Positions 26,564 to 33,693 of a stretch of 64,000 bases of DNA are shown here, piece after piece; the stretch's first letter is position 1; every line of letters begins with the position of its first letter. The notes under the pieces were generated by a model. That model ran no database searches. It saw only the letters and a program-made list of their open reading frames with translations, and was not told the origin of the DNA. The DNA lies in the NCBI GenBank assembly GCA_017540605.1, contig JAFYAS010000033.1, forward strand, positions 51,410-115,409. The letters are read 5' to 3'. The position numbers were made by a program, and so were the translations under genes. Origin of the DNA: Lachnospiraceae bacterium (GTDB lineage Bacteria; Bacillota; Clostridia; Lachnospirales; Lachnospiraceae).

Positions 26564-28225
26564 ATGAGAAATAAGAGGGTTAAAGCTATTTTGCTAAGTA
26601 TTGCAATGGTTTTTACTGCGATATTTGGATGTATTCCGGAGGCGGATGCGGCAAATACCGTGCCCAATGGAAGGATCATATCGGTTGAGCAGGATAACTT
26701 CGGTGTTATCGTTGTAACCCTGGAGGAAAGCTATCAGATGGACGGATATCTGGTATATCGTTCCACCAGTAAGAACGGTACCTACGAGCTTGTGGGTGAT
26801 GTTTTTGCCGAGGACGAATATACGGACGGCAATGGATTTGAATACCGTGAGTATCCGGAAAAGTATGCCAAGAAATATTATTATAAGGCGAGAGCTTTTA
26901 AGTGGAATGACGATTATACCAAGCAGAATATGGCGAAGAAATACACTGATGTAAAGGGTGTGGATTTTAAGTACAATCTGATCGCAGAGCCCGCAAGTAC
27001 ATCTTCAATCAAGCTAAAGTTCAATCTTACTCAGGATGTAAAGTATTATTCAATCTATCGTTCTACCGACAAGAAAAGCAATTATACCAAGCTTTGCACA
27101 AAGTATTCAAATGGTAAGAGCTATGACACATATACAGACAAGAAGCTTACCTTTGGTAAAAAGTATTATTATAAGCTTGTGAAGACAGATAAGCTTCAGG
27201 TTACCACAGAATCTCCCACAACGGAGGCTCCCACAACTGAAGCGCCTACAACAGAGGCTACAACAGAAGCTACAACAGAGGTAATACCTACGGATCAGCC
27301 GGCTGCTGATACAGCTTTATCAGCAGGAAATGAGCTTCTCTCGGGAACTAAGAATGCCGGAAAGACGTATTATTTTAGTGATGCCGAAACCTTAGCTACG
27401 GCAGCAGGTATGACAGGACTTGCATCTACAAAGATCAATTCAGCCAAGGTTATTTCTCAAAGACAGATGAGGATACGCTGGAATAAGAATTCAAAGGCCG
27501 AGGGCTACAAGATCTATCAGCTTCGTAATGACGGCTCCTATAAGCTTTTAAAGACCTTGGAGGGAGGCTCTACAACCAGCTGTGTGATAGACGGATTTAA
27601 GCACGGAGAGGTAAAGCGACTTTCGGTAGTTTCCTTCATGAATTATCAGGGTATGAAGGTAGTAAGTCCATACGGTGATACCTACGGTTGTCTGATGAAT
27701 TACTTTGCCTGTGAGAAGGAGACTCTCGATATGAAGGTCTATCGTATCTTCGGAAAAGGCGGATGGGTAAATAAAAGATATGCCAATGCCACAGATGCGT
27801 CAAATCATATGACTACTATTACCTTTAAGGCTTGGAATTTTGCAAACGGAAAGTCTGGAAAGAAGGTTACTACCATCAGGCGAGTGACGGTAAATAAACT
27901 GATAGCACCTACTATGCAGAGGATACTTGATGAGATCTATCACGGAAAGGAAAAGTTCCCTATTAAGTACTGTGGAGGCTACAGATACTATACAGGAGGT
28001 GCCGGACAGCACGCCCAGGGACTTGCGGTTGATATCAATCCCAATGAGAATCCTGAGATCACCAGAGGTAGAGTTACCTGTGGAGTAAAATGGGAGCCGG
28101 GAAAGAATCCTTATTCCATAGCAACTAATGGAGAGGTGGCAAACATTTTCAAGAAGTACGGCTTTAAGCAGGGACTGTGGAGAACAAAGCAGGATTATAT
28201 GCATTTCAGTTATTTTGGAAGATAG
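26564..28225 (+). CDS. Secreted peptidase M15-type protein with FN3-like repeats and TTEAP linker
   Basis: 553 residues. A signal peptide ends near ADA (about residue 29). Two fibronectin-like segments follow (about 35-130 and 140-215; YLVYRSTSKNGTYELV and YYSIYRSTDKKSNYTKL). A Thr/Glu/Pro linker (about 215-250) built of TTEAP units comes next, then another FN3-like segment (about 290-370). The C-terminal domain matches D-Ala-D-Ala carboxypeptidase/VanY-like M15 peptidases with zinc ligands His483 and Asp490 (HAQGLAVD) and His547 (DYMHF). It probably trims peptidoglycan stem peptides. It may be co-transcribed with the clostripain-like gene upstream. Confidence 0.85.
   Translation: MRNKRVKAILLSIAMVFTAIFGCIPEADAANTVPNGRIISVEQDNFGVIVVTLEESYQMDGYLVYRSTSKNGTYELVGDVFAEDEYTDGNGFEYREYPEKYAKKYYYKARAFKWNDDYTKQNMAKKYTDVKGVDFKYNLIAEPASTSSIKLKFNLTQDVKYYSIYRSTDKKSNYTKLCTKYSNGKSYDTYTDKKLTFGKKYYYKLVKTDKLQVTTESPTTEAPTTEAPTTEATTEATTEVIPTDQPAADTALSAGNELLSGTKNAGKTYYFSDAETLATAAGMTGLASTKINSAKVISQRQMRIRWNKNSKAEGYKIYQLRNDGSYKLLKTLEGGSTTSCVIDGFKHGEVKRLSVVSFMNYQGMKVVSPYGDTYGCLMNYFACEKETLDMKVYRIFGKGGWVNKRYANATDASNHMTTITFKAWNFANGKSGKKVTTIRRVTVNKLIAPTMQRILDEIYHGKEKFPIKYCGGYRYYTGGAGQHAQGLAVDINPNENPEITRGRVTCGVKWEPGKNPYSIATNGEVANIFKKYGFKQGLWRTKQDYMHFSYFGR
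27205..27283 (+). repeat. Short tandem repeats encoding a TTEAP linker
   Basis: Degenerate 15-base units (ACAACNGARGCNCCN type), shortening to 12-base units, encode Pro-Thr-Thr-Glu-Ala repeats inside the M15-type gene. Such repeats can vary in number by slippage. Confidence 0.7.
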
Positions 28226-28243
28226 GAGTATTTTCAGATCAAG

Positions 28244-29206
28244 ATGGGAAGAAAGATTAAAGACGAGATAGATGGGATAGTTTCAGAGCTTTTTGATGAT
28301 TACAAGAATGGACGCATCATCGACAAGATGGAGATGTTCACCCAGCCTGACAGGGATGAGGTGATGGAGATCGTTCAGGGGCTTAAAAAGATCGTATATC
28401 CCGGATATTTCATAGACAGATCCAAAAAGATATACAATCTGAATTACAATGTGGCTGTTCAGATTGAGGATATCATGTACAATCTTAATAAGCAGATAGC
28501 GATAGCGCTTAGGTTTCGTCCGGAATTAAACGAATGTCCTGACTGCGATCTCAACAGTATGGCAGAGGATATCTCGGTGGAATTCTTCAAGCGTCTACCG
28601 AAGATAAGAGAGTATCTTGCCACAGATGTAGAGGCGACCTTTGATGGCGATCCTGCGGCGTATTCATTTGAGGAGATCATATTGTCCTATCCGGGACTTT
28701 TGGCTATCACCGTATACCGTTTGGCTCATGAGCTCTATGTGCTCAATGTGCCCTTGATACCCCGTATCATGACGGAATATGCTCATTCAAGAACGGGTAT
28801 AGATATACATCCGGGAGCTACCATCGGGAAGTATTTCTTCATCGATCACGGTACAGGCATCGTGGTGGGTGAGACAACTATCATTGGTGAGCATGTAAAG
28901 GTATATCAGGGTGTGACCATCGGAGCCTTGTCAACCAAGGGCGGTCAAAGACTTAAAAGTGTGAAGCGTCATCCAACCATCGAGGACAATGTTACCATCT
29001 ATTCGGGAGCTTCGCTTCTTGGCGGAGAAACTGTGATAGGCGAGGGTGCAGTGATCGGAGGTAATGCATTTATTACCATGCCGGTTGCTCCTGGCACCAG
29101 GGTGAGCATAAAGAATCAGGAGCTTCAGCTTAAAAACGGCGACGGCAAGAAGAGTGTCGAAAGCGTGGATATGGAGGCTGATGAGAACTGGTTTTATATC
29201 ATATAA
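28244..29206 (+). CDS. cysE: Serine O-acetyltransferase
   Basis: 320 residues, of the longer EpsC/SatA-like type. It acetylates serine with acetyl-CoA, giving O-acetylserine for cysteine synthase (present at 36291). A helical N-terminal region (about 1-180) precedes a left-handed beta-helix of hexapeptide repeats (about 185-290): GIDIHPGATIGKYFFIDHG with the catalytic His, GIVVGETTIIGEHVKVYQG, RHPTIEDNVTIYSGASLLGG and GGNAFITMPV. The C-terminal tail ends in a short acidic/aromatic sequence (ENWFYII); an Ile at the very end is known in CysE proteins that bind CysK, which is only suggestive here. Confidence 0.93.
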   Translation: MGRKIKDEIDGIVSELFDDYKNGRIIDKMEMFTQPDRDEVMEIVQGLKKIVYPGYFIDRSKKIYNLNYNVAVQIEDIMYNLNKQIAIALRFRPELNECPDCDLNSMAEDISVEFFKRLPKIREYLATDVEATFDGDPAAYSFEEIILSYPGLLAITVYRLAHELYVLNVPLIPRIMTEYAHSRTGIDIHPGATIGKYFFIDHGTGIVVGETTIIGEHVKVYQGVTIGALSTKGGQRLKSVKRHPTIEDNVTIYSGASLLGGETVIGEGAVIGGNAFITMPVAPGTRVSIKNQELQLKNGDGKKSVESVDMEADENWFYII

Positions 29207-29228
29207 CAAATATAGGAGGGTTATATTT

Positions 29229-30215
29229 ATGAAGTTACTTTTTTATGCAGCAAAGGATTATGACAGAAAGTCTTTTGATTCCGTGATAGGAGATTTTAAG
29301 GACATTGAGATTGACTATATTGAGCATGAGCTAGAGCCTCGAACTGCTGTGCTTGCCAAGGGCTATGATGCTGTATGTGCATTTGTAAGTGCTGATGTAG
29401 GAGCGGAAACACTTGAGATATTTGCGGATTGCGGTGTAAAGGCCGTGCTTATGAGATGCGCGGGCTACAACAATGTTGATACTGAAAAGGCAAAGGAGCT
29501 TGGTATCACAGTTAAGATAGTACCCGGTTATTCTCCCGAGTCGGTAGCAGAGCTTGCTATGGGACTTGCTCTTGCTGTCAACAGAAGACTATATAAGGCG
29601 TACAACAAGGTGCGTGAAAATGATTATACTTTGAAGGGACTTCGTGGAGTTCTTCTTCACGGTAAGACTGCCGGTATCGTGGGAACAGGTAAGATAGGTG
29701 CCGCAATGTGTAGGATATGTAATGGTTTCGGTATGAAGGTCATCGCTTATGATGTGTATGAGAATCCTGATCTCAAGGGTTTTGTAGAGTATGTAAGCCT
29801 TGATGAGCTTCTTGAAAGATCAGATCTGATATCCCTTCACTGTCCGTTGCTTGATTCAACCTATCATATGATCAATATCGAGAATATCAAGAAGATGAAG
29901 GATGGTGTCATCCTTGTCAATACCTCAAGAGGAGCTCTTATCGATACTGATGAGCTTATCGAGGGAATCAGAATGGACAAATTCCTCGGAGTCGGACTTG
30001 ATGTGTATGAGGAGGAGACAGGTAATGTCTATGAGGATCGCTCAGATCAGATCATGGCACATTCTGTTACAGCAAGACTTTTGTCCTTCCCCAATGTGAT
30101 GATCACATCACATCAGGGCTTCTACACCTTAGAGGCTCTAAAGTCTATCGCAGAGACTACCTTGCAGAATATGGTTGATGCGGCAAATGGTGTTGATACC
30201 AGAAATAATGTGTAG
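29229..30215 (+). CDS. ldhA: D-lactate dehydrogenase (D-2-hydroxyacid dehydrogenase family)
   Basis: 328 residues from ATG 29229, preceded by a strong AGGAGGG (29214-29220) 8 bases upstream; a longer frame from 29154 overlaps cysE and lacks support. NAD-binding motif GIVGTGKIGAAM, substrate-binding Arg in VNTSRGALIDT, Glu in GLDVYEEE and catalytic His in MITSHQGFYT fit the D-LDH subgroup (E. coli LdhA style) rather than phosphoglycerate dehydrogenase. It probably reduces pyruvate to D-lactate in fermentation. A strong stem-loop follows. Confidence 0.9.
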   Translation: MKLLFYAAKDYDRKSFDSVIGDFKDIEIDYIEHELEPRTAVLAKGYDAVCAFVSADVGAETLEIFADCGVKAVLMRCAGYNNVDTEKAKELGITVKIVPGYSPESVAELAMGLALAVNRRLYKAYNKVRENDYTLKGLRGVLLHGKTAGIVGTGKIGAAMCRICNGFGMKVIAYDVYENPDLKGFVEYVSLDELLERSDLISLHCPLLDSTYHMINIENIKKMKDGVILVNTSRGALIDTDELIEGIRMDKFLGVGLDVYEEETGNVYEDRSDQIMAHSVTARLLSFPNVMITSHQGFYTLEALKSIAETTLQNMVDAANGVDTRNNV

Positions 30216-30237
30216 TGGTAAGTCACAATAATGATAA

Positions 30238-30269
30238 AGCCCTCCTTACAGCAATTTGTAGGGAGGGCT
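30238..30269. terminator. Bidirectional terminator between ldhA and the tandem-HTH gene
   Basis: A 13-bp stem built on AGCCCTCC (30238-30245) / GGAGGGCT (30262-30269), extended inward by UACA/UGUA, with a 6-nt loop. It lies between convergent genes. T-rich sequence follows on both strands (GATTTAGTTT on plus, TTTATCATTATT on minus). Confidence 0.8.
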
Positions 30270-30288
30270 GATTTAGTTTCTAAAATTA

Positions 30289-31698
30289 TTACGATGACTC
30301 CAAATATTCCTTGAAAGCATTTACCATTAGAGGATGTGTAAATGAAATGCTGATGGGAGATGCGGAAATTTTGGTTATGGTTATCTTGTTTCTTGTAAGA
30401 GAAAGCGTCAGATCATTGTATTGCTCCTCAGAGATAAGCTTTTTCTTTCCTGACTTATAGTCTGTGTCGACATTTTTTTCAATGGTTGCAAGTCTTCCGG
30501 TGTTAAGCATCAGCTGCTTAAAATTCTCCTCATAATAACCAAGATGAAAGCTGTCTGTGTAGTAATTGTAGATTCCCTTATCATCCATGCCTGAAACATG
30601 ACAGGCAGAGATACAGGATTTTTTTGGTACAAGGAAAATAGTATGCTTGAACCTCGTTCCGTTTTGTTTTTTGTGATAGTAGGATTCAAAAACCCCTGTG
30701 ACATAAAGTGGAAGCCAGCTTTCTATGGCAGATAGCATTTCCTTTACATTTCTGTCAATATTGTGGATTATCTTGATCTTTGTTCCCTGCTTTGCACAGG
30801 AGGCCATAAGAAAAGCCCAGCGCATCTTGAAGTCGCTATCCTCAAGCATCCATTCCATGCCCTGATCAGAGTACAGTAAAAGCTCGGGGTATCGTTCTTT
30901 TACCGCATTCCCGAGAAAGCGGAGAACAGCTCTTCTAAGGCCGTCAATTCCCATATATTCGGTGGAGGTATCATAAAGCTCGCTTTCTGATACAAGATTT
31001 GACAGCGGTGGAATAGCTACATCAAGCTTTTCGGTAAATGTATTGATGGTGCAGAGAAGATGACTGACGGCAAGTCTGTCGGTTATATTGAAATTCGTCA
31101 TCCATGCGTGAAAATGAAGAAAGAGCTCATCCTTATTTTCGATATCAGCTTGCTTTGCTGAACCGGAAAAAAGTTCGGAAAGCTCTGAAAGTCTGTTAGT
31201 GTGAACGGCCTTATCGAAAAGAGACATACAGAGCTTGTCAAGAAGCTGAGGATTGGAACCGGGAGAGCGCTTGCCGCTTCGGAATCTGCTGATATATGAG
31301 GCGTCAACATTGGCTGCTCTTGCCAGGTTCACATTGGATATATCAAGAAGAGACATAACTGAGTCAAGCTTTCTGGAAAAAGCCAGGCTGTTTACATTTT
31401 TTTGATTGTCATTTAGATAGGCATCTCCCGAAAAAAGAAAGCTTAAAAGATCTTCCTCCAAATGGGAATCGTCAGTGGTTTCAATAAGCTTTAGCAGCTT
31501 GTCTGTGATACCGTTTTTTGAGGTGTATTGAATAATGCCCGTCACCAGCTTGTCTATGGTGGGACTATCGGGCTTCGGTGATCTTGCGCCACTTCTTAAT
31601 CTGCTGATGGTGGAAGTAGTACAGCCGGCAGCTTCTGTTATATCTCCGGTTGTCAAATTGAGTGTTTCAAATAATAGTTCTACCTTTTCCTGCAACAT
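30289..31698 (-). CDS. Transcriptional regulator with two helix-turn-helix domains and an unrecognised C-terminal domain
   Basis: 469 residues. Two Cro/XRE-like HTH units are visible: residues about 5-55 (TEAAGCTTSTISRLRSGARSP) and about 105-160 (ARAANVDASYISRFRSGKRSP). Both end in the same SRxRSGxRSP pattern, suggesting an internal duplication. The remaining 300 residues are helical and mixed, including the WLPLYVTGVFESYY segment. I associate that segment with clostridial regulators of unknown ligand, but cannot name a domain. AAGGTGG lies 8 bases before the ATG. It is divergent from a MATE efflux gene, and a good sigma-A promoter drives it (31773-31801). The likely role is a repressor or activator of itself and/or the MATE gene (inference). 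Confidence 0.8.
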   Translation of the reverse strand: MLQEKVELLFETLNLTTGDITEAAGCTTSTISRLRSGARSPKPDSPTIDKLVTGIIQYTSKNGITDKLLKLIETTDDSHLEEDLLSFLFSGDAYLNDNQKNVNSLAFSRKLDSVMSLLDISNVNLARAANVDASYISRFRSGKRSPGSNPQLLDKLCMSLFDKAVHTNRLSELSELFSGSAKQADIENKDELFLHFHAWMTNFNITDRLAVSHLLCTINTFTEKLDVAIPPLSNLVSESELYDTSTEYMGIDGLRRAVLRFLGNAVKERYPELLLYSDQGMEWMLEDSDFKMRWAFLMASCAKQGTKIKIIHNIDRNVKEMLSAIESWLPLYVTGVFESYYHKKQNGTRFKHTIFLVPKKSCISACHVSGMDDKGIYNYYTDSFHLGYYEENFKQLMLNTGRLATIEKNVDTDYKSGKKKLISEEQYNDLTLSLTRNKITITKISASPISISFTHPLMVNAFKEYLESS

Positions 31699-31730
31699 AG
31701 TGATACCACCTTTTGATCATTAGATATATT

Positions 31731-31761
31731 GTAACTATTCATTACAGCTCTGAACAGTTGC
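31731..31761. repeat. Family B remnant hairpin in the regulator's 5' leader
   Basis: GTAACTATTCA (31731-31741) and TGAACAGTTGC (about 31751-31761) form an imperfect inverted repeat around TTACAGCTC. The sequence TACAGCTCTGAACAG is the reverse complement of CTGTTCAGAGCTGTA, which matches the right part of family B. It lies between the promoter and the start codon of the minus-strand regulator. Confidence 0.5.
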
Positions 31762-31772
31762 CCCACATTTAT

Positions 31773-31801
31773 AATATACAATAAGGGGCAATGACTGTCA
31801 A
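31773..31801 (-). promoter_or_regulatory. Predicted sigma-A promoter of the tandem-HTH regulator
   Basis: On the minus strand: -35 TTGACA (31801-31796), 17-base spacer, -10 TATATT (31778-31773). An overlapping direct repeat CAATGACTG (31789-31797 and 31799-31807 region on the plus strand) covers the -35 box and could be a regulator site. Confidence 0.7.
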
Positions 31802-31848
31802 TGACTGAATGTGGCAATTCAAGCGGATCAGTCAATTCATTTTCTTCC

Positions 31849-31876
31849 TTGACAGTTATCAAAAATGTGTTATTAT
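31849..31876 (+). promoter_or_regulatory. Predicted sigma-A promoter of the MATE gene
   Basis: -35 TTGACA (31849-31854), 16-base spacer, -10 TATTAT (31871-31876). It would give a transcript with a leader of about 240 bases that contains the whole family A element. Confidence 0.65.
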
Positions 31877-31886
31877 CTCTATAATT

Positions 31887-32104
31887 TGATGATACCAGGG
31901 TCAAAAGTCAAAAATGCGAATCGTGCATGCACGAATGAGCATTTTGACTTACTGACCCGCCCAAACATGAGCAAGTAGCAATTTCCTGTAAACGCAGGAA
32001 ATTAGCGGATTGCGAATGTTTGCAGGATTGCGGGAGCTGCAAAGCAGCGGAGCAATCCGTGGTATCGGTTTGGGGCAAAATACCTTTTGACCCCAACATC
32101 ATTT
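31887..32104. mobile_element. Repeat family A, full-length MITE-like element in the MATE leader
   Basis: About 218 bases without a gene. The ends form an imperfect inverted repeat: ATGAT....GGGTCAAAAG at the left (31889-31907) and CTTTTGACCC....ATCAT at the right (32084-32102). The left half holds a long hairpin, GGGTCA...TGACCC enclosing AGTCAAAAATGC/GCATTTTGACT and the palindrome TCGTGCATGCACGA (31898-31958). A TTTCCTG/CAGGAAA hairpin follows at 31982-32001. The right 80 bases (32024-32103) are repeated at 7338-7417. No protein is encoded. It could be a mobile element, or a leader with a regulatory fold. Confidence 0.65.
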
Positions 32105-32126
32105 GATTCGGAAAGAGATATTAAAA

Positions 32127-33503
32127 ATGATAGAAGAAACAAAAAAGAAAAACGGAACACTTGATATGACGGAGGGGAACCCATTCACACTTATATTACA
32201 GTTTGGGCTTCCTCTTTTATTTGGTCTGCTTTTTCAGCAGCTCTACAATATGGTAGATACCATCATCGTAGGAAAGGTGCTGGGAAAGGAAGCGTTGGCG
32301 GCAGTTGGCTGTACGGGATCAATAAACTTTATGATCATTGGCTTTTGCATTGGTATATGTAATGGTTTTGCAATCCCGGTGGCTCAAAGCTTCGGAGCAA
32401 AGGACAATGACAATCTAAAAAAGTTCATTACGAATTGCGCCTGGGCGGGAGTATTCTTTAGTACAGTCATTACTGTTTTAGTATGTATCTTTGCAAGAGA
32501 TATTCTTGTGCTTATGGATACTCCGGAATCTATCTTAAATGATGCCCACAGCTATATATTTGTCATTTTCCTCGGAATACCTCTGATATTCTTATACAAT
32601 GTGACCTCGGGGATACTTCGTTCACTTGGTAATAGTATAATGCCTTTAGTGTTCCTCATTTTTTCGTCATTGATGAATATAGTACTGGATCTTATACTCA
32701 TAAAGCCTATGGGCGTTGCGGGAGCGGCTGTTGCCACTATCAGTGCTCAGGGTGCAGCGGGTATCATTTGTCTTTTTTATATGTTTTTTAAGTATAGGCA
32801 TCTTAATTTTACCCGCGGGGACTGGCGTTTTTCCGGCAGACATGCGCTGAAGCTTTCCTCTATGGGACTTCCTATGGGACTTCAATATTCCATCACCGCT
32901 ATTGGTTCCATCATATTACAGACATCTGTAAACAATCTGGGGGAAGATATCATTGCGGCTGTTGCAGCCAGTATCAAGGTAAATATGTTCCTTTGCTGTC
33001 CCTTTGACGCCATGGGATCAACTATGGCTACCTATGGCGGACAGAATGTGGGAGCCGGCAAGCTTGACAGAATAGGAAAGGGTCTTGGCTCCTGTGTGAA
33101 GATTGGCGCTTTTTATTCTGTGATCTCATTTGCTATTATGTTCTTTTTCGGAAAGGAGCTTGCCCTTTTGTTTGTTGATAAAAGCGAAACGGTGATCATC
33201 GAAAGAATGTATGAATATATGCTGGCAAATGGAATATCATTTTTTCTTCTGTGCCTTGTGAATTCCGTCAGGTTTATGATCCAGGGGCTTGGATTCCCGG
33301 GACTTGCAGTGATAGCCGGCATATGTGAGATGTTCGCAAGAGGTATTGCCGGCTTCGTGCTGGTTCCCACCTTTGGCTATGTCTTTGTGACCTTTGCAAG
33401 TCCCCTTGCCTGGGTATTTGCGGATTGCTTTTTGGTACCGGCATATTTTGGTTGTATGAGAGTGTTAAAGAAAAGACAAAATGAACACAGTAAACGTATA
33501 TAA
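32127..33503 (+). CDS. MATE family efflux transporter
   Basis: 458 residues from ATG 32127, which has GGAAAGAG 9 bases upstream; an upstream in-frame TTG at 32103 lies inside the repeat element. About 12 TM helices. MATE signatures are present: TEGNPFTLILQFGLPLL, the LYNMVDTIIVGKVLGKEALAAVGC segment, and a repeated half beginning near LKLSSMGLPMGLQYS. These pumps export drugs or other cationic compounds using a Na+ or H+ gradient. The substrate cannot be read from sequence. It is divergent from the tandem-HTH regulator. Confidence 0.92.
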   Translation: MIEETKKKNGTLDMTEGNPFTLILQFGLPLLFGLLFQQLYNMVDTIIVGKVLGKEALAAVGCTGSINFMIIGFCIGICNGFAIPVAQSFGAKDNDNLKKFITNCAWAGVFFSTVITVLVCIFARDILVLMDTPESILNDAHSYIFVIFLGIPLIFLYNVTSGILRSLGNSIMPLVFLIFSSLMNIVLDLILIKPMGVAGAAVATISAQGAAGIICLFYMFFKYRHLNFTRGDWRFSGRHALKLSSMGLPMGLQYSITAIGSIILQTSVNNLGEDIIAAVAASIKVNMFLCCPFDAMGSTMATYGGQNVGAGKLDRIGKGLGSCVKIGAFYSVISFAIMFFFGKELALLFVDKSETVIIERMYEYMLANGISFFLLCLVNSVRFMIQGLGFPGLAVIAGICEMFARGIAGFVLVPTFGYVFVTFASPLAWVFADCFLVPAYFGCMRVLKKRQNEHSKRI

Positions 33504-33541
33504 TTGGGGAAAGTTGTATAAAAATATATATGGGATTGAAG

Positions 33542-33569
33542 CACCTATGAGAGCTCATGGGTGTTTTTT
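33542..33569 (+). terminator. Rho-independent terminator after the MATE gene
   Basis: CACCTATGAG (33542-33551) pairs with CTCATGGGTG (33554-33563), with one T:G pair, followed by TTTTTT. An ATTGCCA/TGGCAAT hairpin and an extra TGGCAAT copy (about 33572-33605) follow. Beyond these a -10-like TATAAT at 33632-33637 probably serves the next gene. Confidence 0.75.
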
Positions 33570-33693
33570 AAATTGCCACTAGTGTCATTGGCAATGTTGG
33601 CAATGCGGACGGTTCAAAAGCATATTTATAGTATAATATCAGAGTGAGTATCGACAACGGTACGGGCAAAATAAAAAATGGGAGGTATGTTTA

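Noticed and set aside
31887..32104. Known riboswitch class (for example guanidine-type) in the MATE leader
   Set aside because: No conserved riboswitch core could be recognised by eye, and part of the sequence recurs upstream of an unrelated gene. A covariance-model search would be needed to settle it.
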